DNA from: Trichococcus patagoniensis
Lineage (GTDB): Bacteria; Bacillota; Bacilli; Lactobacillales; Aerococcaceae
DNA length: 64,000 bases
Direction of reading: 5' to 3'
NCBI RefSeq assembly: GCF_003051085.1
Contig: NZ_QAOM01000005.1
Coordinates: 1-64,000 of the forward strand
The stretch's first letter is position 1; the number at the start of each line of letters is the position of its first letter. Below are positions 9,051 to 18,024 of this stretch, in pieces. The position numbers were made by a program, and so were the translations under genes. The notes beneath the pieces were generated by a model. It was not told where the DNA came from. It worked only from the letters and a program-made list of their open reading frames with translations, and made no database searches.

Positions 9051-9060
9051 GGGGAAAGAC

Positions 9061-9876
9061 ATGACGAAAAATTCTAGAGCATTCTATTCTGTTCCTTACA
9101 TACTGTGGCTGGGGCTGTTTGTAATATCCCCGGTGCTGCTGATTCTGTACCAGTCCTTTTTCGACATCACCGGAGCCTTCACTTTTGCTAACTACGCGAC
9201 CTATTTCAGCTCGGGAAATTATCTGCGGATGACGTTGAATTCGTTCCTGTATGCGTTCATCATCACCCTCGTGACGTTCCTGATCAGTTACCCGACGGCC
9301 TTGTTCCTGAGCCGGACGAAGCATAAGCCGCTCTGGCTGTCTTTGATCATTTTGCCGACATGGATCAATCTTTTGCTGAAGGCCTATGCCTTCATCGGGT
9401 TGTTCAGTCAGAGCGGGACGGTCAATCAATTCCTGAGCTTCATGGGCATCGGTCCCCAACAGATCCTGTTCACGGACTTCAGTTTCATTTTCGTGGCGGC
9501 CTACATCGAGTTGCCTTTCATGATTTTGCCGATCTTCAATTCGATCGAAGAGCTGAACCCGTCCCTGATCGTGGCCAGTGAGGACTTGGGTGCGACAAGG
9601 ATGCAGACTTTGACGAGGGTCATCTTTCCTCTGACGCTGAGCGGCGTGCGCAGCGGTTTCCAGGCCGTCTTCATTCCGTCACTTTCGCTGTTCATGTTGA
9701 CGCGACTGATCGGTGGAAACCGGGTCATCACTTTGGGCACAGCTGTGGAACAGCATTTTCTCGTCACCCAGAACTGGGGGATGGGCTCCACGATCGGCGT
9801 CATTCTGATCATCAGCATGATCGCCATCATGTCCCTGACGAGTGATAAAAAGAAGAAAGGCAGGGGAGTCAAATGA
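9061..9876 (+). CDS. potB: Spermidine/putrescine ABC transporter permease
   Basis: A 271-residue membrane permease with six predicted transmembrane helices and the EAA-type cytoplasmic loop (ASEDLGATRMQTLTRVIFPLTLSG) that docks on PotA. The reading frame is open further upstream into potA, but the ATG at 9061 follows a ggggga ribosome site ten bases after the potA stop and gives the normal N-terminus (charged segment, then YSVPYILWLGLF). It overlaps potC by four bases (ATGA). Confidence 0.93.
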   Translation: MTKNSRAFYSVPYILWLGLFVISPVLLILYQSFFDITGAFTFANYATYFSSGNYLRMTLNSFLYAFIITLVTFLISYPTALFLSRTKHKPLWLSLIILPTWINLLLKAYAFIGLFSQSGTVNQFLSFMGIGPQQILFTDFSFIFVAAYIELPFMILPIFNSIEELNPSLIVASEDLGATRMQTLTRVIFPLTLSGVRSGFQAVFIPSLSLFMLTRLIGGNRVITLGTAVEQHFLVTQNWGMGSTIGVILIISMIAIMSLTSDKKKKGRGVK

Positions 9877-10724
9877 AGGGAACAACCAACACGAAGTGGA
9901 ACAATGCATTCCTTGTGCTCGTTTTCGCCATCCTGTACCTGCCGATTTTTTATCTGATCTTTTATTCGTTCAATGCCGGCGGGACCATGAACACTTTCAC
10001 CGGCTTCACGTGGGAGCATTACCAAGCTGTCTTTGAGGACACGCGCTTGATCGGCATCGTGCTGAACACGTTTTTGGTGGCTTTGCTTTCGGCTCTCAGC
10101 GCGACTGCAATCGGCACGATGGGCGCGATCTATATTTATTACACGAAGAAACGCAGCACTAAAAATACGCTCTTGAGCCTGAACAACGTGCTGATGGTTT
10201 CGCCGGACGTCATCATCGGGGCGAGCCTGTTGATCCTTTTCACGCTGCTCGGCTTTTCGTTGGGCTTCTCCTCGGTGGTGCTGTCGCATATCGCTTTTTC
10301 GATTCCGATTGTCGTGCTGATGGTGCTGCCGAAGCTTTATGAGATGAACGATTCGATGATCAGCGCGGCCCAGGATCTGGGTGCGAGCTCCGGCCAAGTG
10401 TTCAGCAGAATCCTGATACCGAGCATCACTCCGGGAATACTGAGCGGTTTCTTCATGGCCTTCACTTATTCCTTGGATGATTTTGCGGTGACCTTTTTCG
10501 TGACCGGGAATGGCTTCACCACTTTGGCGGTGGAAATCTATTCGCGGGCTCGCCGTGGTGTCAGCCTGGAAATCAATGCGCTCAGTGCGCTGATGTTCCT
10601 GTTCACGCTGCTTTTGGTATTGGGCTACTATTTCATCCAACAATATGGGCACAATAAACGCGCGCAGCAATTAAAGGCAATCGGAAAACATGCCGGTTCG
10701 GAACGGACGGTGAAAAAAGGATGA
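9873..10724 (+). CDS. potC: Spermidine/putrescine ABC transporter permease
   Basis: A 283-residue second permease of the polyamine importer with about six transmembrane helices. The EAA loop is seen in AAQDLGASSGQVFSRILIPSITPG, followed by the conserved SLDDFAVTFFVTG region. The four-base overlaps with potB and potD show tight translational coupling. Confidence 0.93.
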   Translation: MKGTTNTKWNNAFLVLVFAILYLPIFYLIFYSFNAGGTMNTFTGFTWEHYQAVFEDTRLIGIVLNTFLVALLSALSATAIGTMGAIYIYYTKKRSTKNTLLSLNNVLMVSPDVIIGASLLILFTLLGFSLGFSSVVLSHIAFSIPIVVLMVLPKLYEMNDSMISAAQDLGASSGQVFSRILIPSITPGILSGFFMAFTYSLDDFAVTFFVTGNGFTTLAVEIYSRARRGVSLEINALSALMFLFTLLLVLGYYFIQQYGHNKRAQQLKAIGKHAGSERTVKKG

Positions 10725-11791
10725 AAAAATTAATGGGAATGGCGGCCTCTGTGCTGTTTGTCTGTGCAGCGATCGCTTTCGGAATCAGCTCGTTGAACAG
10801 GTCGCAAGGCTTCACGGACGGGAATACACTGACCATCTACAACTGGGGCGACTATATCGAGCCGGAGCTGATCACGAAATTCGAAGAGGAGTCCGGGTAT
10901 AAGGTTTCCTACGAAACGTTTGATTCGAACGAGGCCATGTACACCAAAGTCAAGCAGGGCGGCACGGCCTACGATCTGAGCATCCCTTCGGAGTACATGA
11001 TAAATAAAATGGCTGAAGAAGGATTGCTGATTGAGCTGGACCATTCGAAGATCGAAGGCCTGGAGAACATCGACCCGCGCTTCCTGGATCTGCCGTTCGA
11101 CGAGGGCAACAACTATTCTATCCCTTATTTCTGGGGAACGTTGGGAATCATCTATAATGACAAAATGGTGACGGAAGAGCCCACTTCCTGGTCCGATCTC
11201 TGGGATCCGAGCTATGCGAACAGCCTGCTGCTGATCGATGGGGCGCGCGAAGTGATGGGGCTGGGCCTCCAAACTGAAGGCTACTCTCTCAACGAAAGGG
11301 ATCCGGTCGTGTTGACAGAAATCGCAGAGAAACTGAAGGATATCACGCCGAACGTCAAAGCAATCGTTGCCGATGAAATCAAAATGTACATGATCCAGGA
11401 AGAAGCGGCCATCGCTGTGACTTTCTCCGGCGAAGCCAGCGAGATGCTTTGGGAAAACGAACATCTCCATTATGTGATCCCGGAAGAGGGCTCAAATCTC
11501 TGGTTCGACAATATCGTCATCCCGAAGACCGCAAAAAATATCGAAGGCGCTTATGCCTTCATCAATTTCATGCTGGAACCTGAAAATGCGGCCATCAATG
11601 CGGCATACGTCGGCTACGCCACACCGAACCAAACCGCCATCGAGCTGATGGATCCCGAAATAACCAGCGATAAACAATTTTATCCGTCCGATGAAGTCAT
11701 GGACAAACTCGAAGTCTACGAAAACCTGGGAGCCAAAACACTGGGAACGTACAATGACCTGTTCCTCGAGATCAAGATGTTCAGGAAATAA
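10721..11791 (+). CDS. potD: Spermidine/putrescine-binding protein
   Basis: A 356-residue extracytoplasmic polyamine-binding protein. It opens with a hydrophobic segment (about residues 5-24) that lacks a proper lipobox before its Cys (LFVCAA), so it is probably held by an uncleaved membrane anchor. Family motifs are TIYNWGDYIEPELI, the acidic-aromatic polyamine pocket residues (YDLSIPSEYM, WGTLGIIYND) and VIPEEGSNLWFDN. Last gene of potABCD. No simple terminator follows; instead there is a palindrome array. Confidence 0.93.
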   Translation: MKKLMGMAASVLFVCAAIAFGISSLNRSQGFTDGNTLTIYNWGDYIEPELITKFEEESGYKVSYETFDSNEAMYTKVKQGGTAYDLSIPSEYMINKMAEEGLLIELDHSKIEGLENIDPRFLDLPFDEGNNYSIPYFWGTLGIIYNDKMVTEEPTSWSDLWDPSYANSLLLIDGAREVMGLGLQTEGYSLNERDPVVLTEIAEKLKDITPNVKAIVADEIKMYMIQEEAAIAVTFSGEASEMLWENEHLHYVIPEEGSNLWFDNIVIPKTAKNIEGAYAFINFMLEPENAAINAAYVGYATPNQTAIELMDPEITSDKQFYPSDEVMDKLEVYENLGAKTLGTYNDLFLEIKMFRK

Positions 11792-11828
11792 CATATAAAA
11801 CATTGGAAATGACGTGCACTCTCTGCGG

Positions 11829-11969
11829 AATTCCCCGCCAAAATAGGGTTAGCGGGGAATCTTGTGTTGTCCGAGGCCGTTTTTCCCCGCCAAAGTGGTT
11901 TCGGCGGGTTTTCTGCCTGTGATTTGAACTGATTTTCCCCGCCAAAATGCTTTTGGCGGGTTATTTCTA
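11829..11969. repeat. Palindrome array, ccccgcc family, three units of 52 bp (copy 1)
   Basis: Three ccccgcc...ggcggg palindromes begin at 11833, 11885 and 11937, a spacing of exactly 52 bp. The unit sequences differ between palindromes, yet the whole block recurs almost base for base at 29041-29181. It lies downstream of potD. Confidence 0.9.
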
Positions 11970-11991
11970 AGCATAAATTCAATTCCTATAG

Positions 11992-12044
11992 AAAGGGGCA
12001 GCATCAAACTAGAAAATACCACTCTAGTTTGATGCTGCCCCTTG
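11992..12044. repeat. 21-bp perfect inverted repeat
   Basis: Positions 11993-12013 pair perfectly with 12023-12043 around a nine-base loop. No T-tract follows on either side, so it is not a typical terminator, although it could still stop transcription after potD. It could also be a small element remnant. Confidence 0.75.
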
Positions 12045-12131
12045 TTGGAGAAAAACATTGACTTGATCTTAAGGTTAATAGGTATGCTTGCATATAAAGA
12101 TGCTAGCATTTCATTTAAGCGAGGCGGGATA

Positions 12132-12635
12132 ATGAGAAAGAGAATCTTGCTGACTGTCGTGCTCTTCGCTTTTGGACTATTAGCCGCTTGCTTCAGACAA
12201 ACTTCTGAAAGAGGTGAAACAGATTTGAACTCAAGGTTACAAGATAGTCAATCATCAGAAAATGATAGTGAGACAGGAGGAAACAAAATGCAGATACAAG
12301 TTAAAGATGAGATACATACTGTTGTATTTATGCTTAATAATAGTGTTGCAGCAGAATCACTCTATAATCAGCTTCCTTTTAAAATAAGGGTGGAGAATTA
12401 TGGGAACAACGAAAAAATATTTTATCCACCAACAAAACTGAATACTACTGACACGCCGAGTGCAGAGGGCCCTGCCGGCACACTTGCATATTTCGAACCA
12501 TGGGGAAATGTGGTCATGTATTACGGCAGCTTTGGACGTTACCGGGGGTTGTATGATTTGGGAACAGCTATTTCAGGTGGAGAACATATCAGAAAATTGA
12601 CAGGGGAAATCTCTGTCACTAAGATTTCTGAATGA
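12132..12635 (+). CDS. Lipoprotein with cyclophilin-like domain
   Basis: A 167-residue predicted lipoprotein. The signal peptide ends at LLAACF (lipobox, Cys at about residue 20), followed by a polar linker to about residue 55. The rest (IQVKDEIHTVVFMLNNSVAAESLYNQLP ... YFEPWGNVVMYYGSF ... YRGLYDLGTAISG) resembles the small cyclophilin-like domain family of Firmicutes; its activity is not known to me. The frame is open 30 codons upstream, but this ATG has a gaggcggg site and begins the signal peptide. The gene is visibly more AT-rich than its neighbours and flanked by repeats, so it may be acquired. Confidence 0.7.
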   Translation: MRKRILLTVVLFAFGLLAACFRQTSERGETDLNSRLQDSQSSENDSETGGNKMQIQVKDEIHTVVFMLNNSVAAESLYNQLPFKIRVENYGNNEKIFYPPTKLNTTDTPSAEGPAGTLAYFEPWGNVVMYYGSFGRYRGLYDLGTAISGGEHIRKLTGEISVTKISE

Positions 12636-12769
12636 AATCAGTTGGAATGTATTGATTTGGCAGCCGCTTTTACAGTAGCCTCAAACTACCCGTCGAAGAA
12701 ATTCCGCTTCACAATCCGCGCAAGGTTATGCTATCATTAAAATAAGATTAAAAGAAAGAAGGGAATCTC

Positions 12770-13147
12770 TTGACTAAATTCATCAGTTCAGACAAAGCGC
12801 CCGCAGCGATCGGTCCTTATTCGCAAGGAACAAGAAAGAACGGTTTCATCTTTTCATCCGGACAATTACCAATCGATATGGAAACGAAGGAACTTGTTAC
12901 TGATCCTGCAGCAGCGACAACAGCCAGCTTGAACAATGTGTTGACGATCGTCAAAGCGGGCGGCGGCTCGTTGGAATCAATCCTGAAAGTCAACGTGTTC
13001 GTGAAGGACATCAATGATTTTGACGCGATCAACGGTGCGTATACCGCATTCTTCGGCGAACATAAACCAGCCCGTTCATTGGTGCAGGTTGCCGCTTTAC
13101 CGAAAGATGCCGTCATCGAAATCGAAGCTATCGCATTTAAAGACTAA
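12770..13147 (+). CDS. ridA: RidA family enamine/imine deaminase
   Basis: A 125-residue protein of the YjgF/YER057c/UK114 family, which hydrolyses reactive 2-aminoacrylate-type enamines released by PLP enzymes and serine/threonine dehydratases. Motifs: APAAIGPYSQG at the N-terminus, FSSGQLPID, and the C-terminal RSLVQVAALPKDAVIEIEAIA with the conserved Arg. It starts with TTG behind gaaagaaggga. It faces the convergent serine dehydratase genes, which belong to the enzyme class that produces RidA's substrate. Confidence 0.92.
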   Translation: MTKFISSDKAPAAIGPYSQGTRKNGFIFSSGQLPIDMETKELVTDPAAATTASLNNVLTIVKAGGGSLESILKVNVFVKDINDFDAINGAYTAFFGEHKPARSLVQVAALPKDAVIEIEAIAFKD

Positions 13148-13154
13148 TACAAAT

Positions 13155-13200
13155 AAAAGAAGAACGGCTATCTCCAAGTGAGATAGCCGTTCTTCTTTTA
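13155..13200 (+). terminator. Terminator after ridA
   Basis: A perfect 18-bp stem (agaagaacggctatct and complement) with a seven-base loop, flanked by A- and T-rich ends, so it may work on both strands. Confidence 0.9.
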
Positions 13201-13212
13201 TTTGATAGGATT

Positions 13213-13769
13213 GTGTTCAGGATGTCCGATTCATGCGGATTATCGGACAAGCTTGGATCTGGATGTGTTCAGGATGTCCGATTCATGCGGGTTATCGGAC
13301 AAGCTTGGGTCTGGATGTGTTCAGGATGTCCGATTCATGCGGGTTATCGGACAAGCTTGGATCTGGATGTGTTCAGGATGTCCGATTCTTCCGGGTTATC
13401 GGACAAGCTTGGGTCTGGATGTGTTCAGGATGTCCGATTCATGCGGGTTATCGGACAAGCTTGGGTCTGGATGTGTTCAGGATGTCCGATTCATGCGGAT
13501 TATCGGACAAGCTTGGGTCTGGATGTGTTCAGGATGTCCGATTCTTCCGGGTTATCGGACAAGCTTGGGTCTGGATGTGTTCAGGATGTCCGATTCTTCC
13601 GGGTTATCGGACAAGCTTGGATCTGGATGTGTTCAGGATGTCCGATTCATGCGGGTTATCGGACAAGCTTGGGTCTGGATGTGTTCCGGATGTCCGATTC
13701 ATGCGGGTTATCGGACAAGCTTGGGTCTGGATGTGTTCCGGATGTCCGATTCATGCGGATTATCGGACA
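13213..13769. repeat. Tandem 52-bp palindrome array, 11 copies
   Basis: Ten complete units of exactly 52 bp start at 13213 and every 52 bp after that, plus an eleventh cut at 37 bp. Each unit holds the inverted repeat tgtccgat ... atcggaca around an 11-base loop with three versions (tcatgcggatt, tcatgcgggtt, tcttccgggtt). The spacer varies only at one or two places (ggatct/gggtct, ttcagg/ttccgg). Because 52 is not a multiple of three, all three forward frames stay open; this is an artefact, not coding. It lies between the convergent ridA and sdaAA genes. Confidence 0.97.
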
Positions 13770-13836
13770 TTCTTAGCACTTTTGTGTGAAGCATAGAATG
13801 CAAAACACTCAGACGCAACGAACCCATTCCGATCCG

Positions 13837-14775
13837 TTATTCGAACGGATTCGCTTTGGCCGGGGGCTGGTCATCCACCCATTCCGGCTTGATTTCCAAC
13901 TGCTGCCCGAAGATCATCATTTTCAGGCGGACGCCTTCACGGGTGGCTGCGAGGCCGCCCAAACCGGTTTCGCGCAGGGAGGCGGGAAGGTTTTTCCCGA
14001 CTTTGCGCATCGCTTCGATCACATCGTCGGCGGGGATTTTGTTCGTCAGCCCGGCCAAGGCCATATCGGCGCTGATCAGGGCATTGACCGCACCGATTGC
14101 ATTGCGCTTGACGCAGGGGATCTCGACCAGTCCGGCAACCGGATCGCAGACGAGGCCGAGCAGATTGCTGATGGCCATCGCCATCGCTTCCGAGGCCTGC
14201 TCAGGCGTTCCGCCCGCGATTTCTACAGCCGCAGCGGCAGCCATTCCAGATGCGCTCCCGACTTCGGCTTGGCAGCCTCCAGCGGCGCCGGAAATCATGG
14301 CATTGTTGGCGATCACCATGCCGAAGCCGCTGGCGCAGAACAGCATTTGGACCATCTGTTCCTCCGTCAGCCCCAGCTTGTCCTTAATGGCGAACATCAC
14401 ACCGGGCAAAGTCCCCGATGAGCCGGCAGTCGGGGTAGCGCAGATGATTCCCAACGAAGCGTTGACTTCGTTCGTGGCGATGGCGCTCTCCACCGCGATC
14501 AGCAGGTCGTCGCCTGAAAGCGTCTTGCCGCGTTGGCGATAGTTCCGCAGTTTCACGGCTTCACCGCCTGTCAATCCAGTGGGGGAAAACACGCCATCGC
14601 CAGCCAAGCCTTTTTCGACTGCGGCCTTCATGACGTGGTAATTGTTGCGCATTTGTTCCCAAATTTCCGCACGCGTCCGGTGGCTTTTGGCCATTTCCTG
14701 CAGCAGCATCAATTCGGAAATCGGTTTGCCGCTTTCCTCCGCGGCGGTAACCAATTCTGCAATCTTATTGTACAA
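13837..14775 (-). CDS. sdaAA: L-serine dehydratase, alpha subunit, iron-sulfur dependent
   Basis: The 312-residue catalytic subunit of the [4Fe-4S] L-serine dehydratase that converts serine to pyruvate and ammonia. Conserved Cys-containing motifs are seen: ICATPTAGSSGTLPGV, LFCASGFGMV, GCQAEVGSASGMAAAA and LVCDPVAGLVEIPCVKRN. It begins with TTG behind aaggaa, 18 bases after the beta-subunit gene. It forms a two-gene unit with sdaAB. Confidence 0.94.
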   Translation of the reverse strand: MYNKIAELVTAAEESGKPISELMLLQEMAKSHRTRAEIWEQMRNNYHVMKAAVEKGLAGDGVFSPTGLTGGEAVKLRNYRQRGKTLSGDDLLIAVESAIATNEVNASLGIICATPTAGSSGTLPGVMFAIKDKLGLTEEQMVQMLFCASGFGMVIANNAMISGAAGGCQAEVGSASGMAAAAAVEIAGGTPEQASEAMAMAISNLLGLVCDPVAGLVEIPCVKRNAIGAVNALISADMALAGLTNKIPADDVIEAMRKVGKNLPASLRETGLGGLAATREGVRLKMMIFGQQLEIKPEWVDDQPPAKANPFE

Positions 14776-14793
14776 AGCGGTATTCCTTCTTTC

Positions 14794-15474
14794 CTAACTG
14801 ATCAGTATCGCCTTTTCGATGAAAGGCAGCTCGTTGATTTCGTAGATCATTTCTTTAGTGGGGACCGTATCCAGATAGAGGACGACCCATTCGGTATCAC
14901 TTTCCCTGAAAATGCGGATATCATTCAAGGGATAGCCTTTGAATGCAAAATAATTCTGCCATTCCGCTTCGCTGTAAAGATGGTATTGGAGCGTATTCTG
15001 ATGGATGAAATAGATAGGCAGATGCGCATCCAATCGCATCGAGAAGTTGTCGATGGCGACATGGTTCAAAACGATCGAGCCGCCGCCGATGGAACTGCCC
15101 GTAACGGTTATTTTTTTCTTGTCCCGTTCCAACACCATCGTGGCCGTGTTCGGGTGGCCGACGGGAGAGTCGCCGCTCTCTTCGATGAATGTCACGGCTA
15201 TCTTTTGGGATTTGGCCATTTTGAGGGATTGCGGAATCATCGGATCATCCGCCGCAAAACCGAGTATTCCGCCAAGGATCGCAAAATCGGTGCCGTGCCC
15301 GAGATGGGTATCCGCGAACGATTCATAGTAATGGATCGTGACCTTTTTCGGCTTAACCTCGAACAGCTGCGCCGCCGCTTTCCCCAATGCCAAAGCCCCG
15401 GCTGTATGCGAGCTGGAAGGGCCAACCATCACCGGACCGATGATATCGAAAATGCTTCTGAATGTATGGCTCAT
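14794..15474 (-). CDS. sdaAB: L-serine dehydratase, beta subunit
   Basis: The 226-residue beta subunit. The N-terminal part has the hallmark GPSSSHTAGALALG and a central TGSSIGGGSI stretch. The C-terminal 80 residues form an ACT-like regulatory domain (PIYFIHQNTLQYHLYS region onwards). The ATG follows an aagggga site. First gene of the sdaAB-sdaAA pair, read divergently from rpiA. Confidence 0.93.
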   Translation of the reverse strand: MSHTFRSIFDIIGPVMVGPSSSHTAGALALGKAAAQLFEVKPKKVTIHYYESFADTHLGHGTDFAILGGILGFAADDPMIPQSLKMAKSQKIAVTFIEESGDSPVGHPNTATMVLERDKKKITVTGSSIGGGSIVLNHVAIDNFSMRLDAHLPIYFIHQNTLQYHLYSEAEWQNYFAFKGYPLNDIRIFRESDTEWVVLYLDTVPTKEMIYEINELPFIEKAILIS

Positions 15475-15630
15475 GACGATCCCCTTTCCTTATTGGTTCA
15501 TGGAAGCTTGCCTCTCATTATAGCGAAAAGGCTGTCGGAATGACAGAACGCCTACTTGCTTTTTTATCGGATTCTAATTGCTTTTTAACAGAGTATACGC
15601 TGCCAGCCATAGAAACGCTTCCTTTCCGTA

Positions 15631-15639
15631 TGATATAAT
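15631..15639 (+). promoter_or_regulatory. Extended -10 element before rpiA
   Basis: TGaTATAAT lies 34 bases before the rpiA start. No convincing -35 is seen, consistent with an extended -10 promoter. Confidence 0.5.
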
Positions 15640-15672
15640 GATTTCATCATCCTGAAAGGAACGCGTGAAAAA

Positions 15673-16350
15673 ATGGAACTTAAAGAACTGGTTGGATTAA
15701 AAGCTGCAGAATACATCAAAGACGGTATGACAGTTGGACTGGGAACAGGCTCGACTGCCTATTATTTTGTAAAAGAGATCGGTAGACGTGTGAACGAGGA
15801 AGGCTTGAAGATCACTGGAGTGACGACTTCGATCCAAACAAAGGAGTTGGCCGAATCGTTGGGGATACCGTTAAAAAGTGTGGATGAAGTGACTTGCATC
15901 GACATCACGGTGGACGGAGCCGATGAAATCAGCGAAGATTTCCAAGGGATAAAGGGCGGCGGCGGAGCCTTGCTGTTTGAAAAAATCGTTGCCGACAATT
16001 CCAAGAAAGTCATCTGGATCGTCGATGAAAGCAAAATGGTGAAACATCTGGGCGCATTTCCGCTGCCGGTGGAAGTCGTCTGCTACGGATCAATCCAACT
16101 GTTCAATAAATTCAATAAAAAAGGCTACAATCCGGAATTCCGCAAGACAGCAAGCGGGGACTATTATTTGACTGATGAGAAGAACAATATCATCGATCTG
16201 CATCTGGGTGAAATTTTGGATCCGATGGCACTTGCCGAGGATCTGATCCATCTGACCGGTGTCGTGGAACATGGTTTGTTCCTTGACTGTGTGGATACCG
16301 TTTTGGTCGGTACAAAAGACGGCGTGAAAGTGATCGAAGCGAAGAGATAA
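15673..16350 (+). CDS. rpiA: Ribose-5-phosphate isomerase A
   Basis: A 225-residue enzyme interconverting ribose 5-phosphate and ribulose 5-phosphate in the pentose phosphate pathway. Motifs: [13 protein letters not shown] (phosphate loop), TVDGADEIS (catalytic Asp), [13 protein letters not shown] and PVEVVCYGS. The length is normal. It is followed 78 bases later by a pyrimidine-nucleoside phosphorylase, which releases (deoxy)ribose 1-phosphate, so both may serve nucleoside pentose salvage. Confidence 0.95.
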   Translation: MELKELVGLKAAEYIKDGMTVGLGTGSTAYYFVKEIGRRVNEEGLKITGVTTSIQTKELAESLGIPLKSVDEVTCIDITVDGADEISEDFQGIKGGGGALLFEKIVADNSKKVIWIVDESKMVKHLGAFPLPVEVVCYGSIQLFNKFNKKGYNPEFRKTASGDYYLTDEKNNIIDLHLGEILDPMALAEDLIHLTGVVEHGLFLDCVDTVLVGTKDGVKVIEAKR

Positions 16351-16428
16351 GCTTCAACTTAGGTGCACAAAAACGTTTTGCGCTGTGCTTGATATTCGAA
16401 AAGTCAGATTCAAATGGAGGAACAACCT

Positions 16429-17730
16429 ATGAGAATGGTAGATTTAATTATCAAGAAACAAGAAGGCAAAGCATTGACGAAAGAAGAGATCCGTTTCATC
16501 ATTGATGGCTACACGGATGGGTCAATTCCCGATTACCAGATGAGCGCCTGGGCGATGGCCGTCTTTTTTCAGGACATGACCGATGAGGAAAGGATGGAAT
16601 TGACGATTGCCATGGCTGAATCCGGCGATCAGATCGATCTTTCCGCCATCGCAGGCATCAAAGTCGACAAACATTCAACCGGTGGCGTCGGTGACACAAC
16701 TACGCTTGTGCTCGCTCCCTTGGTCGCCAGCTGCGGCGTGCCGGTGGCGAAAATGAGTGGACGTGGACTCGGCCATACAGGCGGCACACTGGATAAGTTG
16801 GAATCGATTCCCGGCTTCCATGTGGAGATCGATGAAGAGACATTCGCATCCATCGTGAACGAAAATAAAGTCGCCGTCATCGGACAATCCGGCAATCTCT
16901 GCCCAGCCGACAAGAAATTGTATGCGCTGCGTGATGTGACCGGAACCGTCAATTCATTGCCGCTGATCGCCAGTTCGATCATGTGCAAAAAAATCGCAGC
17001 CGGTGCGGATGCGATTGTGCTTGATGTTAAAATTGGCGCCGGTGCCTTTATGAAGACGGAAGAAGATGCGAGGGCGCTTGCCCATGCGATGGTCAAAATC
17101 GGCAATCTGGCCGGCCGCAAAACGATGGCGATCATTTCCGACATGAGCCAGCCTTTGGGTGTGGCTGTCGGCAATGCTTTGGAAGTCGAAGTGGCGATCG
17201 AAACGTTGAAGGGCAACGGTCCGCAAGACCTGGAGGCGCTCTGCATCGAATTGGGAAGCCAGATGGTCTACTTGGGCGGAAAAGCGGCTGATCTCGCTGA
17301 AGCCCGCAAACTGGTTACCGAAAACCTCCGCAACGGCAAAGCGTTGGAGAAATTCAAAGTTTTCGTCGCTTCCCAAGGCGGGAACCCGGCAGTGGTGGAT
17401 GATTATTCCTTGATGCCGCAAGCCTCGCGCCAACAGGATGTTTTGGCCGAAGCATCCGGATACGTGACTGAAATCGTTGCGGATGATATCGGCGTGGCCG
17501 CGATGCTTTTGGGGGCCGGACGCGCCACGAAAGAAAGCACGATCGATCTGTCGGCCGGACTGAAGGTCCTGAAAAAAGTCGGCGATCCGGTCCAAAAAGG
17601 CGAAGTGATCGTCACGATGTTCGCCAACAAAGCAGATTTCGGCCCGGCCGAAAAGCTGATCCAGGAAGCTTATTCCATTGGCGCAGAAAGAAAAGAAATC
17701 ACCCTGATCCACGGTATCATTACGGATTAA
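16429..17730 (+). CDS. pdp: Pyrimidine-nucleoside phosphorylase
   Basis: A 433-residue enzyme of the thymidine/pyrimidine-nucleoside phosphorylase family, splitting uridine, thymidine or deoxyuridine with phosphate. Motifs: [23 protein letters not shown], the signature [22 protein letters not shown], and the C-terminal [19 protein letters not shown]. An ATG at 16414 is in frame but forms part of the ribosome site (atggagg); the ATG at 16429 with seven-base spacing is chosen. Confidence 0.94.
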   Translation: MRMVDLIIKKQEGKALTKEEIRFIIDGYTDGSIPDYQMSAWAMAVFFQDMTDEERMELTIAMAESGDQIDLSAIAGIKVDKHSTGGVGDTTTLVLAPLVASCGVPVAKMSGRGLGHTGGTLDKLESIPGFHVEIDEETFASIVNENKVAVIGQSGNLCPADKKLYALRDVTGTVNSLPLIASSIMCKKIAAGADAIVLDVKIGAGAFMKTEEDARALAHAMVKIGNLAGRKTMAIISDMSQPLGVAVGNALEVEVAIETLKGNGPQDLEALCIELGSQMVYLGGKAADLAEARKLVTENLRNGKALEKFKVFVASQGGNPAVVDDYSLMPQASRQQDVLAEASGYVTEIVADDIGVAAMLLGAGRATKESTIDLSAGLKVLKKVGDPVQKGEVIVTMFANKADFGPAEKLIQEAYSIGAERKEITLIHGIITD

Positions 17731-17734
17731 TGAG

Positions 17735-17768
17735 GAGGCTGTCCGAAAAAGGATGGCCTTCTTTATTT
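17735..17768 (+). terminator. Terminator after pdp
   Basis: The imperfect stem gaggctgtcc / ggatggcctt is followed by ctttattt. Confidence 0.65.
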
Positions 17769-17811
17769 GTTGTGCTTGCTGGCCGGAGAAGGGCGACGGA
17801 AGGTATCCCAG

Positions 17812-17940
17812 CTCCGGTGAAGGGTTCGCCCGCCGGAGGACGCCGATGACAATCGGACTTAACTCCGACGAGGCTGCCTTCATCGGAGAACACAAGCAGA
17901 ATGTGGGCCGAACTCCGGCGAAGCCTCCGTTCACCGGAGC
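17812..17940. repeat. Palindrome array, ctccgg family, three units
   Basis: Imperfect palindromes of about 27 bases (ctccgg(t/c)gaa ... ttcaccggag type) begin at 17812, 17863 and 17913, spaced 51 and 50 bp. The linkers and the central variant (ctccgacgagg) match the array at 28840-28967, so the two are copies. It lies between convergent pdp and the MgtC-like gene. Confidence 0.88.
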
Positions 17941-18024
17941 AGAGTGGTTGCGCCACAAATAAATTTCAGCACAAAAGCAAAGAAGCAACCGGAGCGCATT
18001 CCGGTTGCTTCTTTGCTTTTCCAA

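Noticed and set aside
7926-9062. 378-residue minus-strand ORF opposite potA
   Set aside because: Shadow of potA; low-complexity Asp/His/Phe composition typical of antisense reading.
13213-13769. CRISPR array
   Set aside because: The whole 52-bp unit is repeated with no unique spacers, and no cas genes are nearby.
13202-13796. Three overlapping forward ORFs of about 190 residues over the 52-bp array
   Set aside because: They exist only because a 52-bp unit without stops is read in turn in all three frames. No ribosome sites, and the repeat continues outside the frames.
16368-16380. CcpA cre site before pdp (aaaacgtttt)
   Set aside because: Palindromic around CG, but the flanking TG/CA of the cre consensus are missing.
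16954-18024. 356-residue minus-strand ORF opposite pdp
   Set aside because: A shadow frame of the well-supported pyrimidine-nucleoside phosphorylase, with no ribosome site and no family features.
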